Source: a virus
IMG/VR virus record: IMGVR_UViG_3300023284_002685
Coordinates: 1 to 23,088 of that record
Length of the DNA: 23,088 nt
Strand: one strand, 5' to 3'
The notes beneath the pieces are model-generated. The model had not been told where the DNA came from, did no database searches, and worked only from the letters and a program-made list of their open reading frames with translations. Positions 7,673-17,148 of this stretch are shown here, in pieces. Position 1 is the stretch's first letter, and every line of letters starts with the position of its first letter. The position numbers and the translations under genes are program-made.

Positions 7673-10600
7673 TGGCACAAAGACTAAGTGAAGTTTTAGC
7701 TGTTCAAGCACCCTCAGCGGATGTGACTCAGCCGCAAGAAATACAGTCTGTCGCCCGTTTAGGAGATGTTGTTAGCACAGAGCCGCATCGTGTCACGGAA
7801 TTCCCTGAGCGTGAATTAATGATTGAAGTGCCTGAGGGGATTAAAAAAGAAGTCGCTGCTGAAGGAATCGATCCGGGCGTTGCTTTCAGAGAGGGCTTAG
7901 AATCTAAAGGAGAAATAGGATTCTTTGAACAATGGCGTCGGCAAGATATATCCGAGATGATTCCGTTTAATCCTGAAGCGGCAGTCAAAGCTACGGGAGT
8001 TCTCCTGTCCATTAATCGTCTCAAAGGAGACGATGCAGACCCCAATAAGGCTCGACCGGATAATGATCCTCAAAGAATCGAAGATTTCGATCGGGTACGA
8101 AATTTCCTAATGACGGCGGAGGAAGAACGAATTCGTGGGTTCAGTACAGGCGGAAATGTAGCTCGGGGTATTGCTATGTTGCCTGGTTTTGCGATCGAGT
8201 TTATGTCTACTGGTGGAGCGGCCACTATGGCGAAATTAGGGGTTCGTAAAGTAATCCAATCCTCCATGCGTCAAATCGTAAAAAGTGGATCTCTTAAATT
8301 CGCTGCTCGAACTTCGGGAGCGCTTGCAGGGGCCTCAGCGCGAACTGCGCTTATGCCGCATCGTGTCATAGGGGATTTCGCCGAAAGACAAATCACGGCC
8401 AATTTAGAGTTGACAGATGATGGGATCAGCATCGCCAAAAAGGCTACTCAAACCCCAATGATTTCAGGGGTTTCTGCTTTTGGGAGTGTCTTAATTGAGA
8501 ATTTTAGTGAAGTGACAGGAACCTTTTTGAATAAAGCTGGGAAAGCTGTTGGGAAGAACATAAGTTCCAGATTTACGAATATACCCTTACCGTCCGCGCT
8601 TATAAATGGATTAATCAAAGTCTTTAGAAAATTGCGTCCGGATAAAAATATTCGGGGACTTTTCACTAAAGCTGGTTTCAATGGGATCCTTGAAGAAATG
8701 GGGGAAGAGCGTGTCGGTAATTTCTTGAGGGCACTTACAGGTATTGAAAGTTTTGATGCAGATAATCCACACAGCGTGATGGATCGTGTTATCTCGTCCA
8801 TTCCTAATTCGGAAGAGTTGTTGGTCGAAGGTTTAGTTTTCTCTTTTCCCGCGACTCTTCAGCTGACGGCAAGTGGGGGGATCAAACTCATTCAGAAACG
8901 TAAAAAAGACGGCAAGGTAAAAGAGCCTAAACTGAATGAACTCACTGACGAACAGATTGATATGATTCTGCGGGAAAAGGGGGATGAAGAGGGAGCCGAA
9001 GAGATCATAGTCCCTGAGGAAATCAAGAAAGAGGTTCGCGAAGAGGAAAGAGCGAAGGCCGAGAAAGCTCAAAAGAAAGCTGTTACAGGAGCTCGAAAAG
9101 AAGAGCGTGATAAGCAACTTGAGCTCGCTGAAAATCGTTTGCTAAAACAACAACAAAGACAAGGGGTTATTGCTAAGAAGCTGGCCGAGACAAGCCGTAA
9201 TGCCAATGAGTTTTTTGAGGGAATATTAGGGGTGCTTACAACCAGATTGGCGGGCATTAATCCCAAATTGAAATTCAAACTTCGTAGATTTGAGTTCGAT
9301 TTAAAACGTAGGATCCAGAACGATGAAAATGCTGTGGTTCCCTACATGACTAAATACAATGCGATGACCCAGACTGACAGGGATAATTTAGATTTCGGCC
9401 TGAAGAATGGGGATATGGTGGTGATAGATCCTATTTTAGATAAGAATGACATGCAGGGGGAGTTTAAAGAAGTTCGCGAAATGTTAGATGGGATGTATAA
9501 ACGGGTACGTTCAGTGGGTCTGGACGTAGAATATCTTGAGAATTTCCATCCCCGTTCGGTGAAAGATGTAGAAGGGTTGTTGGAATTTTTTCGCGGAACT
9601 CCTGTGTGGGTTCAACTTGAAGCAGCCATTCGTAAAAAAGATAACGCTACGGGCAGCTATATGTCGCGAGAAGAAAGAGTGATGGCTATTAATTCACTTC
9701 TCCGGGGTGTTAAAAATCCGATCCTTCAGTTAGAGAATCCCAATGCTTTGAAAGATCGAAAGATTGATCATATTACGCCGGAGATTGATAAGTTTTATTA
9801 CGAGGCAAAAGATTCTCTGCTCCAATACATTTACACAGTTAATAATTTTATAGAGACGAGTCGGTTTTTTGGGAGAGTTCGAGAATCGAGTGAAGTGGAA
9901 CCTACAAGACTAGAAGAGGAAGCCACCGGGGCATTGCAAGCAGAATCTAAAGGACTGCAAGCCAAAGACTTCGGGGAATTCAAACTCGAAGATAGTATCG
10001 GGGCTCTTGTGGCGGATTTAACGGCGTCGGGGGATATATCCTTTGAGCAAGCAAAAGAAGTGAGCGAGATTTTTCGTGCACGTTTTACACAGCGCGGAAC
10101 GACCGGGATTATTACAACACTTAAAAATATTTCTTATATTGATATTCTTGGCTCGCCTATCAACGCCATCACACAAACTGGAGATATGGCACTGGCTGGG
10201 TATAAGAGTGGGAGCTTGAATGTTCTAAGATCTTTTTTCGAAACTGAACGGCTTACTAAAGAGGACATAGGCGTTGGAGAAATCTCAATTGAATTTTCAG
10301 GGGGGAGTGCATCACATAAAGCTGTCAAAGCTGTTTTCAATGCTAACGGATTTACGTTTATGGACACGTTGGGTAAAGAGGCGCTTATCAATTCTTCGTA
10401 TCTGAAGTACAAAGACGCGGTGGTATCCAAAGAAGCGGAAACCCGTAGAGACTTCCTACCTATTTTCGGAGAAGAAACAGATTCAGTTATCGAAGATCTT
10501 AAAAATGACCGAGTAAGTGAGAATGTACGTTTTCTGTTATTTTCTGATCTCTCAGACATGCAACCGATTTCCCTTTCTGAAATGCCGGAGAAGTACAATA

Positions 10601-11106
10601 CCGGCGGGAATGGCAGAATTTTCTACATGCTTAAGAGTTTCACCATTCGTACTCTAAATACGGTGCGGGAAGATGTATTTCAGAAGATGAAAACAAATCC
10701 CAAACAGGCTATGAAAAATCTTATGGGTTTGAGCGTTGCCTTAACACTTTCCGGGGCTGGGCCGGATCTAGTAAAAGATTTCATTTTAGGAAGGCCTATT
10801 AATCCGACGGATATTCTGGTCGATAACATTTTAAAGATAGTCGGCTTTAGTAAATTTCTTGGGGGGCAGGTATTAAAAAGTGGGGTTACAAGAGCCGCGG
10901 AAGAGATTGTATTCCCACCATTGAGAGTTTTAGATTCGGTTTTCAAAGATGGCTACAATGCGGTTATGAAAGGGGCTATCTATCCTCAACAATGGGAGTC
11001 AGTTAGGAGTATTCCAGTAGGCGGAGAACTTTATTATTGGTGGTTTGGGAAGGGTGTAGAAAAGAAATCCAAGGGTAAAAAGCGCAGTCTTTCTAAGCCA
11101 ATATAA
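7672..11106 (+). CDS. Large internal virion (ejection) protein, T7 gp16-like position
   Basis: The 1144-residue product is the largest in the window. Near residues 160-190 there is a hydrophobic Gly/Ala stretch. About residues 440-520 are a highly charged coiled coil (KAEKAQKKAVTGARKEER and similar). The C-terminal 200 residues contain FYMLKSFTIRTLNTVRE and finish with IPVGGELYYWWFGKG and a Lys-rich tail; this combination recalls the LPD38-type region of large polyvalent phage proteins. I see no lytic transglycosylase motif at the N-terminus, unlike T7 gp16. It probably enters the host with DNA and spans the envelope. TAATG coupling links it to the preceding ejection gene. The general class is fairly sure, the biochemical role is not. 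Confidence 0.7.
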   Translation: MAQRLSEVLAVQAPSADVTQPQEIQSVARLGDVVSTEPHRVTEFPERELMIEVPEGIKKEVAAEGIDPGVAFREGLESKGEIGFFEQWRRQDISEMIPFNPEAAVKATGVLLSINRLKGDDADPNKARPDNDPQRIEDFDRVRNFLMTAEEERIRGFSTGGNVARGIAMLPGFAIEFMSTGGAATMAKLGVRKVIQSSMRQIVKSGSLKFAARTSGALAGASARTALMPHRVIGDFAERQITANLELTDDGISIAKKATQTPMISGVSAFGSVLIENFSEVTGTFLNKAGKAVGKNISSRFTNIPLPSALINGLIKVFRKLRPDKNIRGLFTKAGFNGILEEMGEERVGNFLRALTGIESFDADNPHSVMDRVISSIPNSEELLVEGLVFSFPATLQLTASGGIKLIQKRKKDGKVKEPKLNELTDEQIDMILREKGDEEGAEEIIVPEEIKKEVREEERAKAEKAQKKAVTGARKEERDKQLELAENRLLKQQQRQGVIAKKLAETSRNANEFFEGILGVLTTRLAGINPKLKFKLRRFEFDLKRRIQNDENAVVPYMTKYNAMTQTDRDNLDFGLKNGDMVVIDPILDKNDMQGEFKEVREMLDGMYKRVRSVGLDVEYLENFHPRSVKDVEGLLEFFRGTPVWVQLEAAIRKKDNATGSYMSREERVMAINSLLRGVKNPILQLENPNALKDRKIDHITPEIDKFYYEAKDSLLQYIYTVNNFIETSRFFGRVRESSEVEPTRLEEEATGALQAESKGLQAKDFGEFKLEDSIGALVADLTASGDISFEQAKEVSEIFRARFTQRGTTGIITTLKNISYIDILGSPINAITQTGDMALAGYKSGSLNVLRSFFETERLTKEDIGVGEISIEFSGGSASHKAVKAVFNANGFTFMDTLGKEALINSSYLKYKDAVVSKEAETRRDFLPIFGEETDSVIEDLKNDRVSENVRFLLFSDLSDMQPISLSEMPEKYNTGGNGRIFYMLKSFTIRTLNTVREDVFQKMKTNPKQAMKNLMGLSVALTLSGAGPDLVKDFILGRPINPTDILVDNILKIVGFSKFLGGQVLKSGVTRAAEEIVFPPLRVLDSVFKDGYNAVMKGAIYPQQWESVRSIPVGGELYYWWFGKGVEKKSKGKKRSLSKPI

Positions 11107-11118
11107 CCAGGAGGCAGT

Positions 11119-12546
11119 ATGACGGTTGCAAATACAACTCGAAAAATTCAAGCAGATGGTGATGGCGCTCAGACAGCTTTCACTTTCCCTTTCAAGATTT
11201 TTTCAGAGACGGATCTGGAGATCTCTAAGGTCACAAAAGCTACGGGGGCAACCTCTCTTCAGGTAATCACTACGGATTACACAGTCGTTATCGATCCCGT
11301 AAATGAAGGCGGTACGGTTACTTACGTCGTCGCGCCTACTGCTCTTGAAGCGTCTCTCATTGTTCGAGAAATAGCTGTCACGCAACCGACAAATATCCCC
11401 AGCGTCGGTAATCTTCGCGAAGAACAACTGGAAAATGAATATGATCGATCGCGTATGATTGATCAGCAATTGCAGGAACAGATTGATCGTTGCATACAGG
11501 TGGCAATCACTGAAACTGCAGCCCCTGGTTTTCCTGTGGCGGCGGCGGATAAAATTATTGGTTGGGATAGTACGGGAACTAATCTTATCAATGTGGATCA
11601 AGATGTCACAGTTACAGACGCCGATTACGCTGCCTCTATTACTTTTGGTTTAGATGCGGCCAAGGCCGCAGCTCCTGTTCTGGGGGATATTTTCTACGCA
11701 ACTGATACGGAAAGAGAATATTTTTGTTGGGTGGCGGGTACGTGGTCAACTAGAAGAGTGTATGAGGGGCAAGTAAATTGGGCTCAAGGGGCTGACATAG
11801 CCTCGGCAACCACCACGGATATCGGGGCCGCAACCGGTAATTTCATTGATGTTACAGGTACGGTGACAATTACGGGCCTCGGAACCGTTCAAGCCGGCAC
11901 TCTTAGATTGGTCACATTCACAGGAATATTGATCCTTACCCATAACGCCACTTCATTAATTTTGCCGGGGGCGGCAAATATCACCACGGCAGCGGGTGAT
12001 ACGGCGATTTTTGTATCGTTAGGCTCCGGAAATTGGCGAGCGATTAGTTTTTCAAAAGCTGCTGGGACTCCAATAGTTGCGGGGGCTGTGCCTGATGGCA
12101 GCGTTGTCCAAGTTGTCAATACTCAAGATGGTGCTGTTGCAACGGGTACTACGACACTACCTAACGACGATACCATTCCTCAGAATACCGAGGGCGATGA
12201 ATATATGACTTTAGCCATCACACCCGCTTCGACAACTAATAAACTTCTGATAACGGTTACTATTGTTTTGAACCATTCTGCTGTTGAACAACTTGCAGCA
12301 GCACTTTTTCAAGATACGACAGTGAATGCATTGAAGGCAGTTCAGGGAAGTGCCCAGGCCACAGATAAACTCGCAGTTCTTACATTCTCACATTTCATGA
12401 CTGCAGGTACAGTTGCAGCCACCACTTTTAAAGTGAGAGCCGGATCGAGTGTTGCTGGAACGACAACTTTTAATGGAGATGGTACGAGACTTTATGGCGG
12501 AGTGATGGGCTCAAGCATCACGATTACAGAGATCCAAGCATCGTAA
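11119..12546 (+). CDS. Tail fibre with T7 gp17-like N-terminal anchor
   Basis: The 475-residue product has an N-terminal domain (residues 1-130) with the pattern of the T7 tail-fibre anchor: TAFTFPFKIFSETDLEI, later NLREEQLENEYDRSRMIDQQLQEQID. This domain attaches fibres to the tail. The middle has a GDIFYATDTEREYFCWVAG segment common in phage appendages. The C-terminal 140 residues (VVNTQDGAVATGTTTLPNDDTIPQNTEG onward) form a beta-rich tip seen in many phage and prophage adhesins and probably a trimeric head. AGGAGG at 11109-11114 gives a strong ribosome binding site. It follows the ejection genes directly, as gp17 does in T7. The receptor is unknown. Confidence 0.88.
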   Translation: MTVANTTRKIQADGDGAQTAFTFPFKIFSETDLEISKVTKATGATSLQVITTDYTVVIDPVNEGGTVTYVVAPTALEASLIVREIAVTQPTNIPSVGNLREEQLENEYDRSRMIDQQLQEQIDRCIQVAITETAAPGFPVAAADKIIGWDSTGTNLINVDQDVTVTDADYAASITFGLDAAKAAAPVLGDIFYATDTEREYFCWVAGTWSTRRVYEGQVNWAQGADIASATTTDIGAATGNFIDVTGTVTITGLGTVQAGTLRLVTFTGILILTHNATSLILPGAANITTAAGDTAIFVSLGSGNWRAISFSKAAGTPIVAGAVPDGSVVQVVNTQDGAVATGTTTLPNDDTIPQNTEGDEYMTLAITPASTTNKLLITVTIVLNHSAVEQLAAALFQDTTVNALKAVQGSAQATDKLAVLTFSHFMTAGTVAATTFKVRAGSSVAGTTTFNGDGTRLYGGVMGSSITITEIQAS

Positions 12547-12575
12547 ATGCAGTATAAAATAAAAGGAGTTTTATT

Positions 12576-13463
12576 ATGAGCGGTGAAGAAAAAGATTTCA
12601 TGACCCCTGAGGAACGTGATTTAGAAGAAAGACGGCAACGAACTCTCGGAGCTTATCAAGAACAGATTTCAGGTTTTAAAAAAGAAATCGACGCTCTGGA
12701 GGTAGAGAAAAAAATTCTGCAAGAAGAGATTGATAAAAAAATCCAAACAGGGTCGGAGTATATCGCAGCTAAACTTGAAGATATGACTCAAGAACAGCGG
12801 GATCTTCAAGCGGCCAACAAAGAACTTAAAGCCGAAGCAGAACAATTAGCAGAGGCTATTAAGGAGCGTACTGCGACTCGCGATGGGATCCAAACAAGAT
12901 TTGATAAGGTTCGCGATCAGTTAGTGAAGCAAGAAGAGGAACTCAAACAGCAAGAAGGGGCTCTAGTTGAGCGAGAACAGGATCTTAAAAAAGCACGTGA
13001 AGCGTATATTCTTTCCCATGAAGCCTTAGCTGAAGAGAAAGAGAAATTTTCTCAGGAACGAGAAGTTATTCAAGATACATACAATAAAAATTTCGAAGAG
13101 CAGGAGAAAAAGACAGAAGCGTTGGCTGCGGAACGGGCAACATTAGAGACTGCTAAATCTTCGGTTCTTTCGCAAAGGGAAGCTCTTGAGGATAGGTTGC
13201 CCGAACTTGAACGTTTGAAATCCGAAATCAAAGTCCAACAAGAGGAAGTGGATGCTTTCAACAAGGGCATGGAAGAACTTGTCAAAGAGAAAGCGCTTCT
13301 TAAAGATTGGCATTCGAAACTCAAAGACAATGAGAATCAAATGAACATCATGCATGAAGCCGTGGCCAAAAGACGAGTTGATCTTAGGCATCGCGAGAAT
13401 GCAATGCGGGAAGCAGAACAAAATTTAGCAACTAGAATCAAAGAGTCTCAACCTAGCACTTAA
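12576..13463 (+). CDS. Long coiled-coil protein of unknown function
   Basis: The 295-residue product is nearly all Glu/Lys/Gln/Ala-rich heptad-like sequence from about residue 10 to 285, with no Pro inside the rod and no Cys. The predicted form is one long rod of roughly 40 nm if continuous. There is no signal peptide or membrane segment. AAGGAG at 12563-12568 supports the ATG. Its place between the fibre gene and further appendage-like genes suggests a structural stalk, chaperone or tape-like role, but no family is recognisable beyond generic coiled coil. Confidence 0.6.
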   Translation: MSGEEKDFMTPEERDLEERRQRTLGAYQEQISGFKKEIDALEVEKKILQEEIDKKIQTGSEYIAAKLEDMTQEQRDLQAANKELKAEAEQLAEAIKERTATRDGIQTRFDKVRDQLVKQEEELKQQEGALVEREQDLKKAREAYILSHEALAEEKEKFSQEREVIQDTYNKNFEEQEKKTEALAAERATLETAKSSVLSQREALEDRLPELERLKSEIKVQQEEVDAFNKGMEELVKEKALLKDWHSKLKDNENQMNIMHEAVAKRRVDLRHRENAMREAEQNLATRIKESQPST

Positions 13464-13480
13464 AATAAAGGAGTCTGATC

Positions 13481-13915
13481 ATGGCCGAAGTTATCGCCGG
13501 AGTTAAAATTGATGTTATCCAACTTGGAACACATATTGATGGCATAGGAGCTATTGTCGTCAATGCGACAGCGGTTGCCCGCAGTGTTTCTTTTCTTATG
13601 CCCCGCGATGCTGTTTTCGGAGTGCGTTTGAAGTTCTCTTCGGGTGGCTCAGTGGATGTGAAGGTCGAACTCGAACAGGGATCTGTGCGTCTGGATGATC
13701 GTGCTGCAGACACCACAAAATACGCAGTAGCTGAAAATAGTTCAGGAACGACTCAGGGGCTTATCCGTTCAGGCATCACGGATGAGCTTTCTCACACCAT
13801 TCAATTCGCTCCTGTCTATTCGCCTTTTGCGCGGATACTTTTAACAGGACAAGGTGCTAACGCAGCTGATACGCAGTTAGATGAATTCGAATTGATTTAT
13901 GTGAAAGGGCAATAA
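13481..13915 (+). CDS. Small beta-rich protein, probably virion-associated
   Basis: The 144-residue product alternates hydrophobic and polar residues in short strands (SVSFLMPRDAVFGVRLKFSS, SVDVKVELEQG, FARILLTGQG) and ends with DEFELIYVKGQ, which is the look of a beta-sandwich. There is no signal or membrane segment. A Shine-Dalgarno (AAGGAG at 13469-13474) precedes the ATG. It lies one base before the next fibre-like gene. I do not recognise the family; a small appendage or baseplate-like piece is plausible from context. Confidence 0.5.
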   Translation: MAEVIAGVKIDVIQLGTHIDGIGAIVVNATAVARSVSFLMPRDAVFGVRLKFSSGGSVDVKVELEQGSVRLDDRAADTTKYAVAENSSGTTQGLIRSGITDELSHTIQFAPVYSPFARILLTGQGANAADTQLDEFELIYVKGQ

Positions 13916-13916
13916 C

Positions 13917-15989
13917 GTGAAGAAACCGATATTGGCAGTACTTCTTATTTGCGCGATGTTCCTACTCCAAGGATACCGTTGGGGTGGGTATGATCGTGGA
14001 AGTGATGATGCTGTCAATATCGGTACGGACACAACCCTTTTCGGAAATAATCTCTCAGTTCTAGATACGGATGTCCAAGCAGCTTTGGATACTCTGGATG
14101 ATATCTCCATCGGAGCGATGCTTGTGTTGGATCTGGGCGATAATGCTTCAAATGAGTCTTTAGATTTGAACAAAATCGCCACCACAGGCGATACTAACAG
14201 TGTGTTCACCGAACCATCCGCGGACAAGCTCCTGATCGACCTGGGGCAAAATTGGCCCACTGCGGACGTAGCCAATTCAGGGGACTCAGCTACAGCCTTC
14301 TTTTCCTCTGGAACTGTTGAAGCTGCTCGACTTCCAGACGCAGAAGGACTCAATACCTCATTGACTGCCGGATCTGTTGTATTCTCAGATGGCAGCAACC
14401 TTGCCCAAGACAATACCAATTTCTTTTGGGATGACGCTAATGATGTTTTGACATTAGGAGGCGTTACTTCTGTAGCTGGAGTTCGTTTGTTGCTCCCTAT
14501 GGAGAATGATGCTGTGACACCCACCTTCGCTTTCGGTGATGGCAATACGGGATTTTACGAAAGTGATGACAATACTATAGCTGTGGCAACCGCTGGACTC
14601 GTACGCTTTTCTTTTTTGACGAATAGAATTGACTCAGCGGCTACGGGTGGTTTTGGTATTTCCTATGTGGCAGCCAGCGCTACTGCCCCGACATTCCGAC
14701 CCGACAAGATGGATCTGGACACAGGATTAGGGCAAGCGGCTGAAGATCAATTGTCTTTAATCGCCGGAGGAATTGAAGGGATTCGTATCACAGAATCGGG
14801 ATCCGTTATTTCTGAATACAGATTCTTTGGTCTTGATTGTTCAGGAAATGCAAATGGTGGTGCAATCACAGCAGATGCTTCGGGGATTCTCTCTTGCACT
14901 GATGATGAGTCTGGAGGGCTTCCGGTGGTGGATACGACTTCAATTGCCGAAGGTTCAGCAGATGCGACTAAGGAAGTTAGATTTGAGGTAGATGGATTGA
15001 CTACTGGCACCGTCAGGGTCTTGACTGTGCCAGACTTTGATTTAACGATTGCGGGAACAGCAGCGCCTACATTCACGACAAGCATTACGGTTACGGGCGG
15101 TGGAGTTTTAGATGCTGATGGAATGGATCTCGACACCGGAAACGATTATGAAATTAATGGAACAGCGGTCTTGGATGCCACAACTCTTGGAGCGGCTGTT
15201 GTCAATTCATCGCTTACTTCAGTCGGCGCTTTAGCATCCGGATCAATCGCAGCGGGTTTTGGAGCAATTGATAACGGAACTTCGAATATTACGAGCGGTG
15301 GTCTCTGGCGCATCGATGTTGACGGAACTGCGATCAATGCTGTTGGCTCTTTGAACTTTGGAGCAACCGCAACAGACTCAGCCATTTATTGGAACGGAAC
15401 GAATCTTGAAATCGACACAACTTCAGCAATCGATTTCTCAATAAGTGGAACGCCCGAAGTGACCATTGATAGCGGCGGAATCAATCTGATCACAGGAGAT
15501 GCTTACGAGATTAATGGAACCTCAGTTTTAAATGCCACAACTCTTGGTACAGCCGTTGTCGCCTCGTCGCTTACAAGCGTTGGAACTTTAACGGGTGGAG
15601 ATGCAGACGCTGTGATTACTAGACCAGTTGTACTCAAATGGCAAACTGAAGCTGGAACCCAAGGAACCGGAAATAGCGCAACTTGTTTTACAATTCCCAT
15701 AGAACTTAATGGGATGGATCTTGTAAGTGTTGGGGGTCACGTTTACACGAACTCTTCTAGTGGAACACCTACGTATCAAATTAGAAACCAAACCGATACC
15801 GCAGACATGCTTTCCACGACCTTGACAATCGATGCAAATGAACCCGATTCTTCCACCGCTGCAACCGCAGCCGTCATTGACGGAACGAATGATGATGTTG
15901 TGACGGGTGATGAAATCTGTGTTGATAAAGACGTCGCAGGGACGGGGGAGGCTGGGGATGAGATCCGTCTCGGTTTTAGTACTCCTTAG
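13917..15989 (+). CDS. Repetitive tail-fibre-like protein with N-terminal signal-like segment
   Basis: The 690-residue product is Gly/Thr/Ser/Asp-rich with fibre motifs common in environmental phages: LSVLDTDVQAALDTLDD (residues about 47-63), an NFFWDDANDVLTLGG segment, GLDCSGNANGGAITADASGILSC and two copies of a YEINGT.VL.ATTLG.AVV..SLTSVG module. The N-terminus is unusual for a virion protein: MKKPILAVLLICAMFLLQGY has a basic start and a 16-residue hydrophobic core like a Sec signal or anchor, without a clear cleavage site or lipobox Cys. The start is GTG at 13917, with AAAGGG upstream. The alternative is that the hydrophobic end is a membrane anchor. It overlaps the next gene by 32 bases. 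Confidence 0.72.
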   Translation: MKKPILAVLLICAMFLLQGYRWGGYDRGSDDAVNIGTDTTLFGNNLSVLDTDVQAALDTLDDISIGAMLVLDLGDNASNESLDLNKIATTGDTNSVFTEPSADKLLIDLGQNWPTADVANSGDSATAFFSSGTVEAARLPDAEGLNTSLTAGSVVFSDGSNLAQDNTNFFWDDANDVLTLGGVTSVAGVRLLLPMENDAVTPTFAFGDGNTGFYESDDNTIAVATAGLVRFSFLTNRIDSAATGGFGISYVAASATAPTFRPDKMDLDTGLGQAAEDQLSLIAGGIEGIRITESGSVISEYRFFGLDCSGNANGGAITADASGILSCTDDESGGLPVVDTTSIAEGSADATKEVRFEVDGLTTGTVRVLTVPDFDLTIAGTAAPTFTTSITVTGGGVLDADGMDLDTGNDYEINGTAVLDATTLGAAVVNSSLTSVGALASGSIAAGFGAIDNGTSNITSGGLWRIDVDGTAINAVGSLNFGATATDSAIYWNGTNLEIDTTSAIDFSISGTPEVTIDSGGINLITGDAYEINGTSVLNATTLGTAVVASSLTSVGTLTGGDADAVITRPVVLKWQTEAGTQGTGNSATCFTIPIELNGMDLVSVGGHVYTNSSSGTPTYQIRNQTDTADMLSTTLTIDANEPDSSTAATAAVIDGTNDDVVTGDEICVDKDVAGTGEAGDEIRLGFSTP
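15147..15600 (+). repeat. Tandem fibre module, two copies 357 bases apart
   Basis: The segment starting at 15147 (YEINGTAVLDATTLG) recurs at 15504 (YEINGTSVLNATTLG) and both continue to SLTSVG. The copies are exactly 119 codons apart. The DNA copies share GCCACAACTCTTGG exactly but differ elsewhere, so this is an established fibre repeat, not an assembly duplicate. Confidence 0.75.
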
Positions 15990-17148
15990 TCTTTTATTCC
16001 TACCCATAGCGCCTAGTCCTTCGGCTTATGCCGGAGATACCACAGGTCTTGTAGCTGAGTATTTCCTTGATGAAGAGAGTGGAACTCGTGTAGATGAGAC
16101 TGCCAATAACAATGACTTAACAGATAACAATACAGTCTTGTTTGCTTCGGGTCAGTTTGGTAACGCTGCTGATTTTGAACTTGCCAATTCAGAATATTTG
16201 AGCATAACGGATGCTGCTCAAACTGGTCTTGATATAACTGGCGATCACACTATGGGGTGCTGGTGGAATCCAGAAACGATCACAGGCTCCAAGTGGTTAA
16301 TCAATAAAATCGGTTCGTCTGATTTTAACGGTTACGGAATATTTATGCCTTCCACTGGAGATATTAGCGTACGAATCCAGGCTGCAACAGCTTCATCAAT
16401 TAAGGGTTCGGCCATATTTGCCGTTTCAACTTGGGATCACGTAGTCTATACTTTTGATGATAGTGATAATGAACTTGAAGTGTTCGATCAAGGAACAAGT
16501 TGCTGCACAGCCGGAAATTCAGCCACTCTAACAAATAATGCAAATAACTTTGAGATTGGAAGGCTTGGGGATAATTCAGATTTCTATGATGGTTTAGCTG
16601 ATGAATGTTTTGTTTTTAGTCGAGAATTGACTGGAGCAGAAATCACCGATATTGCGGACAATGGACTAGCTGCTTTCGTATCCCCACCATTTCCTCCTAG
16701 AGCAATTCTTATGAATGTTTCAGTGGGATTCTCTAATCTTCTCATGAACAAATTGTATTATTATAATCTCGTTTACGAATATCGAAAGAAAATGATGAAA
16801 CGCGGGGATAATTTAGTGCCTTCTATTCCTGCGTGGATGAGAATTTTTGAAGTTCCGGAAGCGCTGGCCGAAATCAGCGCTGCGGTGACAACCGCCGTGA
16901 CAACAGAGTGGGATAAGAAGAAACAAGTTGCCACTCAGCCCGACGGAAAATATCAACAAGTTCTGAAACACGTTATTGATGAGGTCACATACGAGACTCA
17001 TGTTTATGATGGGCCTCAGGGGGTTGGCTATATTCAGATTGCCTGTAAGATGGATGCAGGTAAGGAAATGTGCAAAGAACGTGAGTTCGGCCCAGAGAAT
17101 AGGAATCTCAATATCAATTGGAAAGAAAAGAAAAGGATAGGGGCATAA
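15958..17148 (+). CDS. Secreted LamG (concanavalin-like) domain protein
   Basis: The 396-residue product has a textbook Sec signal: Met-Arg start, hydrophobic core SVLVLLSLLFLPIA and a likely signal peptidase I site after S-A-Y-A (residue 25). Residues about 30-222 read as a LamG/concanavalin A-like domain: GLVAEYFLDEESG, FGNAADFE, then an HTMGCWWNPETI strand, WDHVVYTFDDSDNELEVF, and the closing YDGLADECFVFSRELTGAEI. The C-terminal 170 residues are unrecognised and contain several Lys-rich stretches. GGGGAG just upstream chooses the ATG at 15958 over one at 15907, which would bury the signal. It overlaps the previous gene by 32 bases. Glycan binding is the usual LamG role; the ligand and location (periplasm or outside) are inferred. 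Confidence 0.75.
   Translation: MRSVSVLVLLSLLFLPIAPSPSAYAGDTTGLVAEYFLDEESGTRVDETANNNDLTDNNTVLFASGQFGNAADFELANSEYLSITDAAQTGLDITGDHTMGCWWNPETITGSKWLINKIGSSDFNGYGIFMPSTGDISVRIQAATASSIKGSAIFAVSTWDHVVYTFDDSDNELEVFDQGTSCCTAGNSATLTNNANNFEIGRLGDNSDFYDGLADECFVFSRELTGAEITDIADNGLAAFVSPPFPPRAILMNVSVGFSNLLMNKLYYYNLVYEYRKKMMKRGDNLVPSIPAWMRIFEVPEALAEISAAVTTAVTTEWDKKKQVATQPDGKYQQVLKHVIDEVTYETHVYDGPQGVGYIQIACKMDAGKEMCKEREFGPENRNLNINWKEKKRIGA

Noticed and set aside
13877-14545. 222-residue open frame on the minus strand
   Set aside because: It lies opposite the start of the fibre-like gene, has low-complexity Ser/Ala/Val text that mirrors the sense gene's codon pattern, and shows no recognisable motif.
15147-15600. 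Fibre repeat considered as an assembly duplication
   Set aside because: The copies differ at many positions and keep an exact codon spacing, as expected of a natural fibre repeat.
15907-15957. Upstream in-frame ATG for the LamG gene
   Set aside because: Starting there would place 17 residues before the signal peptide; the ATG at 15958 has a GGGGAG site and a normal signal N-terminus.
15588-16007. 139-residue open frame on the minus strand
   Set aside because: It is opposite two real genes with fibre and signal-peptide features and has no motif of its own.
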